The notes under the pieces: generated by a model
The model's database searches: none
What the model saw: the letters and a program-made list of their open reading frames with translations, nothing else
What the model was told of the DNA's origin: nothing
Assembly (NCBI GenBank): GCA_022360595.1
Contig: JAKSCN010000672.1
Span: 1 to 35,278 of the forward strand
Source of the DNA: Chromatiales bacterium
Lineage (GTDB): Bacteria > Pseudomonadota > Gammaproteobacteria > Chromatiales > Chromatiaceae
DNA: 35,278 nucleotides
Direction: 5' to 3'
Part shown: positions 28,075 through 35,278 of the stretch, piece after piece
Position numbering within the stretch: the stretch's first letter is position 1
Layout: each line of letters opens with the position of its first letter
Translations under genes and position numbers: made by a program

Positions 28075-28230
28075 ATGTCAAAAAATAAGATCATCAACAT
28101 CAGAATTGAGTCAGAGCTCAAAAAACAGGCGAAGAAGTTGGCTCAGGAGGAGGGGCGGTCTCTCTCCAATTGGGTGACATGGTTGATTCAGCGGGAAGTA
28201 AAAGAGAAAGGGCAGCAGGATACCAAGTAG
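28075..28230 (+). CDS. Ribbon-helix-helix (Arc/CopG-like) DNA-binding protein
   Basis: MSKNKIINIRIESELKKQAKKLAQEEGRSLSNWVTWLIQREVKEKGQQDTK; beta strand (IINIRI) plus two helices typical of RHH; RBS AAGGTGA. Confidence 0.82.
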   Translation: MSKNKIINIRIESELKKQAKKLAQEEGRSLSNWVTWLIQREVKEKGQQDTK

Positions 28231-28274
28231 TTCATTGTGCCGCTTTTAGCGGATGTGTTGTTTGTGGTTCTGGG

Positions 28275-28290
28275 TAGGGCCTGCTAACAC
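28275..28290 (+). repeat. Copy of dispersed TAGGGCCTGYTAACAC repeat
   Basis: TAGGGCCTGCTAACAC, one substitution from the other copies in the shared core. Confidence 0.55.
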
Positions 28291-28338
28291 TCTGATTCGA
28301 GTATCTCAGTTTTCAAGGCGACAGTTTTTAGGGATAAA

Positions 28339-28375
28339 AACACCCCCTATCCGGATTAGCCGGATAGGGGGTGTT
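28339..28375 (-). terminator. Rho-independent terminator of sodB
   Basis: AACACCCCCTATCCGG-attag-CCGGATAGGGGGTGTT; minus-strand T-run (TTTTTATCCC) follows. Confidence 0.88.
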
Positions 28376-28384
28376 ATGTCTGTA

Positions 28385-28963
28385 TTAGGCGAAGTTGCTG
28401 GCTACATAATCCCAATTGATGATGTTCCAGATCTCTTCCAGATACTTCGGACGCGCGTTGCGGTAGTCGATGTAGTAGGCGTGTTCCCAAACATCGATGG
28501 TCAGCAGAGGTGTTTTGCCATCGGTCATCGGGTTAGCGGCATTTGAGGTGTTGACGATCTCAACACTACCGTCAGCGTTTTTCACCAGCCAAGTCCAGCC
28601 AGAACCGAAGTTGGTCGCAGCGGAGGTGGAGAACTTCTGCTTGAACTCGTCGAAAGAGCCGAAAGCGCTGTTGATAGCGTCGGCCAGTGCGCCAGTGGGT
28701 GCGCCACCGCCGTTTGGACTCAGGCAGTTCCAGTAGAAAGTGTGATTCCATACTTGAGCTGCGTTGTTGAAAATACCACCAGCGGACTTCATGACGATCT
28801 CTTCCAGTGAGGCGTTTTCAAACTCAGTACCAGGAACCAGATTGTTCAGGTTGGTGACATAAGTCTGATGATGCTTGCCGTAGTGGTACTCGATAGTCTC
28901 TTGTGAAATGGTGGGTTCGAGTGCGTTTTTTTCGTAAGGCAAAGCGGGTAATTCATGTGCCAT
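28385..28963 (-). CDS. sodB: Superoxide dismutase, Fe-type
   Basis: 192 aa; [92 protein letters not shown]. Confidence 0.96.
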   Translation of the reverse strand: MAHELPALPYEKNALEPTISQETIEYHYGKHHQTYVTNLNNLVPGTEFENASLEEIVMKSAGGIFNNAAQVWNHTFYWNCLSPNGGGAPTGALADAINSAFGSFDEFKQKFSTSAATNFGSGWTWLVKNADGSVEIVNTSNAANPMTDGKTPLLTIDVWEHAYYIDYRNARPKYLEEIWNIINWDYVASNFA

Positions 28964-29153
28964 TTTTTATCTCCTGATATGACAGTTTTTAAATTTTCGA
29001 TTTTGGAAATATAGGTCAGGTGGTAAAACCTACCAAAATCCTAGGTAAAATTTAGATGCATTCTAAATCCAGGGTCACTGCAATGCAAGGTGATTCCCCG
29101 ACAACCACTGCAGATTCATACCTGGGGGCGCTTGATCTCAATTTCCAGGGCTA

Positions 29154-29837
29154 TCAACTTGTAGACCAAGCTGCGCTATCTACCAGGAGTGTAGCTTCTC
29201 CCTGGGGATGAAGCTGGGCTACTGGCAGCGGTGTGCCATCACGCCACTGCTGTAGGGCCTGGCGTTTACCTGCCCCCGTGACCAGCAGCAGTAGTTGGCG
29301 GCAACGGTTTAAGGCAGTGTAGTTGAGACTGACTCGCTCTGGCGGTGGCTTTGGTGCATCGGATACGGCCACCACGGATTTTTCAGCGGGGTGTTGGTGA
29401 TCGGGAAACAAGCTGGCTGTGTGGCCATCTTCTCCCATACCGAGCAGAATCAGATCAAAAGGGAGTATCGCTTCAATCAGTGTGGCATAACTGGTGGCAG
29501 CTTGTTCGGCACCCAAATGAGCGGGTATGGGGTGAACCTGATGGGTTGGAATAGGCACCTTATTGGTTAGCGTTTCGGCCGCCATTCGGCTGTTGCGTTC
29601 AGGATGCTCTGGAGGTAGGCAGCGTTCATCACCGAAGTAAAGATGCCACTGTTGCCATGAAGTTGCGTGTTGGGTGAGCAGTTGGTAGCACCGTGCTGGT
29701 GTGCTGCCTCCCGCCAAGACCATGTGGAAAGCGCCACGTTCGTGTATAGCTTCCGCTGCCGCGGCGATAATCAGATCCGCTGCGGCAGTGGCAACTGCTT
29801 CCGGTGTGGTAAAAACCTGGGGGGTGATCTGCATCAA
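29154..29837 (-). CDS. pgl: 6-phosphogluconolactonase
   Basis: 227 aa; [64 protein letters not shown]; overlaps the zwf stop. Confidence 0.95.
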   Translation of the reverse strand: MMQITPQVFTTPEAVATAAADLIIAAAAEAIHERGAFHMVLAGGSTPARCYQLLTQHATSWQQWHLYFGDERCLPPEHPERNSRMAAETLTNKVPIPTHQVHPIPAHLGAEQAATSYATLIEAILPFDLILLGMGEDGHTASLFPDHQHPAEKSVVAVSDAPKPPPERVSLNYTALNRCRQLLLLVTGAGKRQALQQWRDGTPLPVAQLHPQGEATLLVDSAAWSTS

Positions 29838-31318
29838 TCCTGTTCCGGGTCAAGGGTGTGGCGCCACCGCTGAGACTCTTTTTCAAACAGCCTTCGGCTC
29901 TCCTCCGGTCCCCAGCTGCCGGCTGGGTAGGTCTGGATAAAATCCCGCTCGGTGGACCAGACCTTGAGCACCGGGTCGACCACCTGCCAGGCGTACTCCA
30001 CTTCGTCATAGCGCAGAAACAGAGAGCGATCTCCCTCGATGATATCGAGCAGCAGGTCTTCATAGGCGTCAGTGCGCGCTTCATCGATACGGCGCAGGCT
30101 GGCGTCAAGGCTGGTCGGGCGGGTCTTCATCTCCAGCCCCGGTTCTTTAACCGTCATCTCCACCCGCAGACAGTCGGAGGGCTGAATGCCGAGTAGCACC
30201 CAGTTTTGACGCATCTGATTATATTGGTTGTCGCGAAAAAACTGCTGGGGTGGATGGCGAAAGCAGATGGAGACAATCGATTGGCTCTCAGCCATCCGCT
30301 TGCCGGTACGCAAGTAGATGGGTACACCGCGCCAGCGCCAGTTGTCGATGTAGAGTTTCAGTGCGGCGTAGGTTTCAGTGACGCTATCTGTAGGGACGTT
30401 CTCCTCTTGCAGATAACCAGGCACCTTCTCTCCATCCACCACACCATCAGTGTATTGAGCGCGAAAGGCGTGGGCATGCACCGCTTTGGGGGGAATGGGG
30501 CGAACCGATTTCAGTACCTTCACCTTCTCATCGCGCAGGGATTCTGAGTCCATAGAGGCGGGTGGCTCCATGGTCACCAGTGTTAACACCTGCAGCAGGT
30601 GGCTCTGGATCATATCCCGCATGGCGCCGGCGTCGTCATAAAAAGCCGCGCGACTGCCTACGCCAAACTGTTCGGAGTGGGTGATCTGAATGTGTTCGAT
30701 GTAGTTACGGTTCCACAGTGGTTCCATCATGGTGTTGGCAAAGCGGAACACCAATACGTTCTGAACCGTGCCTTTGCCCAGGTAGTGGTCGATGCGGTAG
30801 ATCTGATCTTCCCGCAGATAGCGGCTGATGCGCTGTTGCAGGGCTTTCGCGCTCTCCAGGTCGTAGCCGAAGGGTTTTTCAATCACCACCCGCTTCCAGC
30901 CGTGGTTCTCCTCCAGCAGTCCGGCTTTGCTCAACTGCTCGGCCACCACGCCGAACTCAGCGGGTCGGATTGCCATGTAGTAGGCGATATTGTCAGGGAA
31001 ATCGCTGTTGTCGATGAGCAATTCGCGCATGCGTTGGTAGCTGTCAGGATCGGTGATGTCTCCACGGAAGTAGCGGATACGTTGGCTGAACTTGGCGAAG
31101 AGTGCCTCGTCCAGGCCATCCCGAGCCTTGTTGGTAACCCAATCTTTGACTTCCGCATGGCAGCGCTCATCGTCCCAGTCGCGCCGTCCCACGGCGACAA
31201 TCCGGGTCTCATCATTGAGTTTGCCGGCTGATTCCAGATGGTAGAGGGCCGGCATCAGCTTGACCCGGGAGAGGTTGCCGGTGGCGCCAAAGATCACATA
31301 GGTGCAGGGATATGACAT
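29834..31318 (-). CDS. zwf: Glucose-6-phosphate 1-dehydrogenase
   Basis: 494 aa; [62 protein letters not shown]. Confidence 0.98.
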   Translation of the reverse strand: MSYPCTYVIFGATGNLSRVKLMPALYHLESAGKLNDETRIVAVGRRDWDDERCHAEVKDWVTNKARDGLDEALFAKFSQRIRYFRGDITDPDSYQRMRELLIDNSDFPDNIAYYMAIRPAEFGVVAEQLSKAGLLEENHGWKRVVIEKPFGYDLESAKALQQRISRYLREDQIYRIDHYLGKGTVQNVLVFRFANTMMEPLWNRNYIEHIQITHSEQFGVGSRAAFYDDAGAMRDMIQSHLLQVLTLVTMEPPASMDSESLRDEKVKVLKSVRPIPPKAVHAHAFRAQYTDGVVDGEKVPGYLQEENVPTDSVTETYAALKLYIDNWRWRGVPIYLRTGKRMAESQSIVSICFRHPPQQFFRDNQYNQMRQNWVLLGIQPSDCLRVEMTVKEPGLEMKTRPTSLDASLRRIDEARTDAYEDLLLDIIEGDRSLFLRYDEVEYAWQVVDPVLKVWSTERDFIQTYPAGSWGPEESRRLFEKESQRWRHTLDPEQD

Positions 31319-31330
31319 AGGTGACTCCGG

Positions 31331-32779
31331 CTAAACGTCGTAGGTGGTGGATGCTGCTGATCCGCCCTGGCCACTCCAATCGGTGTGGAAAAACTGGCCG
31401 CGGGGCTGATCGACACGCTCATAGGTGTGGGCGCCAAAATAGTCGCGCTGGGCCTGCAGCATATTGGCGGGCAGGCGGCCGCTGCGATAACCTTCGAAGA
31501 AGGTGAGGGCAGCGTTCATCGCCGGTAGTGGCAGACCCAGTTCAATACCGCGGATTACCGTACGGCGCCAGCCGGGGAGTGTCTCCTGAATGGCCTGGAT
31601 GAAAAAGTCATCCATTAGCAAGTTTTCCAGGCTGGCATTCTGCTCAAAGGCCTGCTTGATGTTATCGAGAAAGCGGCTGCGGATGATGCAGCCGCCGCGC
31701 CACATCAGCGCGATATCGCCGTAGCTGAGATTCCAGTTGTACTCTTTGGCAGCCTCTTGCATCAGCATGTAGCCTTGGGCATAGGAGATGATCTTGGCGG
31801 CATAGAGGGCGTCGTGCAGGTCGCGCACTGCCTTTTTCGGGTCACCCTGAAATACAGTATCCGGCGGGCCGTAGATTGTCTCGGCACGCAGGCGTTGTTC
31901 TTTCAGGGCTGAGAGGCAGCGGGCAAAAACCGCTTCGGTAATCAGGGTCAGCGGCATTCCCAGCTCCAGGGCGCTGATACCGGTCCACTTGCCGGTTCCC
32001 TTCTGCCCGGCGGTATCGAGAATCTTATCGATGAGCGGTTTACCGTCTTCGTCTTGTACGCTGAGAATATCGGCAGTGATCTCTATCAGGTAGGAGTCGA
32101 GTACCCCCTTGTTCCACTCGGCAAAGACCGGTTGGATCTCCGGGACGGGTAGCTCCAGTCCACTCCGCATCAGGTGGTAGGCTTCGCTGATTAGCTGCAT
32201 GTCACCGTATTCGATGCCGTTGTGGACCATCTTGACGTAGTGACCGGCGCCCCCTTCCCCCACCCACTGGCAGCAGGGTTGGCCATCGACTTGCGCGGCA
32301 ATGGCCTGGAATATCTCCCGTACCTGGGGCCAGGCGGCAACGTCACCGCCGGGCATGATGGAGGGGCCATGGCGGGCGCCCTCTTCGCCGCCGGAGATAC
32401 CGCAGCCGAGAAAATGCAGCCCGCTGGCGGCAACGCTCTTCACGCGTCGGTTGGTGTCGGTAAAGCGGGAGTTGCCGCCGTCGATGATAATGTCGCCCTT
32501 ATCCAGCAATGGGATAAGCTGTTCGATCATCTGGTCGACCGGTTCGCCGGCACGGATCATCAGCATGATTTTGCGCGGGGATTTGAGCGATGCCACCAGC
32601 GATTCAAGAGAGTCATGGCCGCTGATCTCTCTCCCTGCCGCCGAGCCGTTGATGAACTGATCTGTCTTGGTTGAAGAGCGGTTGTAGACAGCGACGCGAT
32701 AGCCGTGGTCACTCATGTTCAATACCAGGTTTTGTCCCATCACCGCGAGGCCGATCAATCCGATATCTGCCTGTTGCAT
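31331..32779 (-). CDS. gnd: 6-phosphogluconate dehydrogenase, decarboxylating
   Basis: MQQADIGLIGLAVMGQNLVLNMSDHGYRVAVYNRSSTKTDQF, FLGCGISGGEEGARHGPSIMPGG, GAGHYVKMVHNGIEYGDMQLISEAY; RBS GGAGAG before the reassigned ATG. Confidence 0.98.
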   Translation of the reverse strand: MQQADIGLIGLAVMGQNLVLNMSDHGYRVAVYNRSSTKTDQFINGSAAGREISGHDSLESLVASLKSPRKIMLMIRAGEPVDQMIEQLIPLLDKGDIIIDGGNSRFTDTNRRVKSVAASGLHFLGCGISGGEEGARHGPSIMPGGDVAAWPQVREIFQAIAAQVDGQPCCQWVGEGGAGHYVKMVHNGIEYGDMQLISEAYHLMRSGLELPVPEIQPVFAEWNKGVLDSYLIEITADILSVQDEDGKPLIDKILDTAGQKGTGKWTGISALELGMPLTLITEAVFARCLSALKEQRLRAETIYGPPDTVFQGDPKKAVRDLHDALYAAKIISYAQGYMLMQEAAKEYNWNLSYGDIALMWRGGCIIRSRFLDNIKQAFEQNASLENLLMDDFFIQAIQETLPGWRRTVIRGIELGLPLPAMNAALTFFEGYRSGRLPANMLQAQRDYFGAHTYERVDQPRGQFFHTDWSGQGGSAASTTYDV

Positions 32780-32915
32780 ACTGCTCTCCTGTATCATTGC
32801 TGCTGCGTCGTGGAAGTCCCCGATTTGAAATGGAGACGGTTGGCGTTAGAGTATGGCACCAGTTGTATGATGTCGCCATGGCAATCAATGAATAGATGTG
32901 AGTGGAGAGTCGCAA

Positions 32916-34700
32916 ATGTGCGGGTTATGTGGTGAATTGCGGTTTGATGGGCAGATGCCCGATATGGGTATGATCCAGCGTATGACCGCCAGACTGGAGA
33001 AGCGCGGCCCGGACCACGGCGGTTGTTACAGTGACGGCCCGTTGGGCCTGGGGCATCGGCGTCTGTCGATTATCGATCTGACTGAACACGCTCATCAGCC
33101 CATGACGGATCAGGAGCTGGGCTTGGCACTGGTCTTCAACGGGGCGATCTACAACTATCCGCAGCTTCGTGAAGAGCTGAAAACCAAGGGTTATCATTTC
33201 TTCTCCGATGGGGATACCGAAGTAATCCTGAAGGCTTATCACGCCTGGGGAGAGCGCTGTGTCGAGCGTCTGCATGGGATGTTCGCCTTTGCGATCTGGG
33301 ATCAGCGCAGCGAGACCCTGTTTGCAGCCCGCGACCGTTTGGGGATCAAGCCTTTCTACTATAACCAGCAGCAGAGCTGCTTCCGTTTCGCCTCCAATGT
33401 GCAGGCTATTCTGGCCGGCGGTGGGGTGGATACCTCTATTGATGCCGTCGCGCTGCATCACCAATTTACCCTGCATGCGGTAATCCCCGCCCCACGTACC
33501 ATCCTGAATGGGGTGCGTAAGCTGCAGCCGGGGCACTGTATGACTGTCAAGGCGGATGGCAGTGTCAGGACGCGCCGATACTGGCAGTTTCCGGCAACCC
33601 GTCCAGAGCAGCCGGTGAGCGAAGATGAGTGGCTGGAGCATATTCACGAAGCGCTGCGCGAAGCGGTGCGTAAGCGCAATGACATCGCTGATGTGCCGGT
33701 GGGCGTGCTGCTGTCGGGTGGGCTCGACTCCAGTCTGCTGGTGGGGTTGCTGGCGGAGATCGGTAAGAGCGATATTCGTACCTTCTCAATCGGTTTCGAG
33801 GATCATCCGGATGAGAAGGGCAGCGAGTTTGAGTACTCCGACCAAGTGGTGGAGCGCTATGCCACCAACCATCGTAAATTCCACATTCCCAACAGTGAGG
33901 TGCTAAAGCGGTTGCCCGAGGCGGTGGATGCGATGGCCGAGCCGATGTTTGGTCAGGATGCGGTTGCCTTCTATCTGCTCTCCGAGCAGGTCTCGAAAGA
34001 GATCAAGGTAGTGCAGTCGGGGCAGGGCGCTGATGAGGTATTTGGGGGCTACTTCTGGTATCCGCGTATGATGTCGGAGACTGACGGTACTCCCGTTGAG
34101 CGATTTGCACGCCACTATTTCGATCGTGATCACGAGGAGTATCTGCACACGGTATCGGCCGCTTATCGTGGTGAAGATTATACCTCTCAGCGGGTGGCCG
34201 AACTCCTTGCTGAGCCTGACGCGGACACTTTTATGGATGCGGTGCTGCGCATGGATGTCACCACCTTGATTGTCGATGACCCGGTGAAGCGGGTCGATAA
34301 TATGACCATGGCCTGGGGATTGGAGGCGCGCGTACCGTTTCTGGATCACGAACTGGTGGAGCTGGCGGCGCGTTGCCCACCCGAGTTTAAACTGCGTGAG
34401 GGGGGTAAGTATCCGCTCAAAGCGATTGCCCGTGGCCTGATTCCCGACTCGGTCATCGATCGACCCAAGGGGTACTTCCCTATGCCGGCGCTGAAGTATG
34501 TGCGGGGTGATTTTCTTGATTTCATGCGCGACATCCTCAACTCTCAGGCCTGCCTGAATCGCGATCTCTACTCGCGTGCTTATGTCGATATGCTGTTGGC
34601 GGCGCCCGAGATGCACCACACCCGTCTGCAGGGCAGCAAACTTTGGCATCTGGCGTTGCTCGAATTCTGGTTGCAGCGGAATGTGGATGACCAATCTTAG
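32916..34700 (+). CDS. Asparagine-synthetase-like class II amidotransferase (probable N-acetylglutaminylglutamine amidotransferase, AsnO type)
   Basis: Start set at 32916 so that Cys2 is N-terminal (MCGLCGELRFDGQMPDMGMIQRMTARLEKRGPDHGG); class II glutaminase domain, VLLSGGLDSSLLVGLLAE PP-loop, TMAWGLEARVPFLDHELVE. Confidence 0.85.
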   Translation: MCGLCGELRFDGQMPDMGMIQRMTARLEKRGPDHGGCYSDGPLGLGHRRLSIIDLTEHAHQPMTDQELGLALVFNGAIYNYPQLREELKTKGYHFFSDGDTEVILKAYHAWGERCVERLHGMFAFAIWDQRSETLFAARDRLGIKPFYYNQQQSCFRFASNVQAILAGGGVDTSIDAVALHHQFTLHAVIPAPRTILNGVRKLQPGHCMTVKADGSVRTRRYWQFPATRPEQPVSEDEWLEHIHEALREAVRKRNDIADVPVGVLLSGGLDSSLLVGLLAEIGKSDIRTFSIGFEDHPDEKGSEFEYSDQVVERYATNHRKFHIPNSEVLKRLPEAVDAMAEPMFGQDAVAFYLLSEQVSKEIKVVQSGQGADEVFGGYFWYPRMMSETDGTPVERFARHYFDRDHEEYLHTVSAAYRGEDYTSQRVAELLAEPDADTFMDAVLRMDVTTLIVDDPVKRVDNMTMAWGLEARVPFLDHELVELAARCPPEFKLREGGKYPLKAIARGLIPDSVIDRPKGYFPMPALKYVRGDFLDFMRDILNSQACLNRDLYSRAYVDMLLAAPEMHHTRLQGSKLWHLALLEFWLQRNVDDQS

Positions 34701-34716
34701 TGTAAACAGGCCCTAA
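34701..34716 (-). repeat. Copy of dispersed TTAGGGCCTGTTWACA repeat (inverted orientation)
   Basis: TGTAAACAGGCCCTAA immediately after the amidotransferase stop codon. Confidence 0.55.
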
Positions 34717-34760
34717 TCTTTAATGGATTGGCTGTCTATTTAATATGGAGAGATGTTCGA

Positions 34761-35216
34761 ATGACAACCTTTAGTCTGTTGATGACCTTGCATATTGTCG
34801 CCACCATCGTCTGGGTGGGCGGAATGTTTTTTGCCCATATGGCGCTGCGCCCGGCTGTGAATGATCTGCTGGAGCCTCCCGTGCGCCTGCCTTTGATGCA
34901 CCGAGTGTTGAGCGGTTTTTTTCCTTGGGTGTGGGTGGCTATTGCATTGCTGCTGATCACCGGCTATTGGGTGTTTTTAGGTATATGGGGTGGCAAGGCC
35001 GGACTCCATGTGCATAGCATGATGGGCATCGGTTTGGTGATGATGGGGATCTTCGCATACATCTATTTTGTGCCCTTTAGGCGTATGGGTAAGGCGCTCA
35101 ATGATCAAGATATTCCTGTTGCCGGGCAGCAGATGGCTAAAATCCGTGCTTTAATTGGGGTTAACCTGGTGTTAGGTCTGATCACCTCGGTGGTTGCCAC
35201 GGCGAAGCTGTTTTGA
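34761..35216 (+). CDS. CopD-like integral membrane protein (about 4 TM)
   Basis: MTTFSLLMTLHIVATIVWVGGMFFAHMALRPAV, WVWVAIALLLITGYWVF, HVHSMMGIGLVMMGIFAYIYF; start reassigned from the track's 34728. Confidence 0.8.
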   Translation: MTTFSLLMTLHIVATIVWVGGMFFAHMALRPAVNDLLEPPVRLPLMHRVLSGFFPWVWVAIALLLITGYWVFLGIWGGKAGLHVHSMMGIGLVMMGIFAYIYFVPFRRMGKALNDQDIPVAGQQMAKIRALIGVNLVLGLITSVVATAKLF

Positions 35217-35278
35217 TCTTGAAATGCCGCAGTAACATCCCCATTCAGTGTTATTAACTATTATATTTGGAGTGTGAA

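Noticed and set aside
28253-28546. 97-aa plus-strand ORF
   Set aside because: Crosses the sodB terminator and runs antisense into sodB.
30599-31231. 210-aa plus-strand ORF
   Set aside because: Antisense to zwf, whose protein is unambiguous.
33903-34694. 263-aa minus-strand ORF (and 32925..33647)
   Set aside because: Antisense shadow of the amidotransferase gene; long only because of GC-skewed codon usage.
1-35278. CRISPR arrays, tRNA/rRNA genes, prophage or integrase genes
   Set aside because: No regularly spaced repeats, no tRNA-like cloverleaf with a CCA end or rRNA segments noticed, and no integrase, transposase or phage structural proteins among the translations.

Overview
The window reads as a chromosomal housekeeping and metabolic region of a chemolithoautotrophic gammaproteobacterium. 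The lineage, possibly a sulfur oxidiser or thiotrophic symbiont, is inferred from gene content only. In order it holds: a Sel1-repeat fragment; a membrane-anchored protein with EF-hand-like loops; DAHP synthase; a GST; a small cytochrome c; a chemoreceptor; a degraded CbbO/NorD-like vWA fragment beside form II RuBisCO (cbbM) with divergent cbbR; dxs; two tandem DUF945/YdgA-like paralogs; phosphoribulokinase; two tandem NhaD antiporters; a pentaheme cytochrome; a DUF3047 protein; and an FAD-linked oxidase. These are followed by the conserved dolP-diaA-yraN-lpoA/rsmI block, a ribbon-helix-helix (RHH) regulator, Fe-SOD, pgl-zwf-gnd, an AsnO-type amidotransferase and a CopD-like membrane protein. 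I did not find a clear large new system. The items most worth a second look are: (1) a 40-aa membrane micro-ORF, absent from the supplied ORF list, divergent from the RHH regulator with overlapping control signals; (2) a dispersed TTAGGGCCTGTTAACA repeat sited at gene 3' ends, including a 46-bp perfect palindrome that contains the rsmI stop codon; (3) remnants of cbbO and a SEC-C zinc motif next to cbbM; (4) a DUF945 duplication that kept its -10-to-ATG spacing; (5) several stop codons lying inside perfect hairpins. All family calls come from reading the translations by eye; no database search was run.
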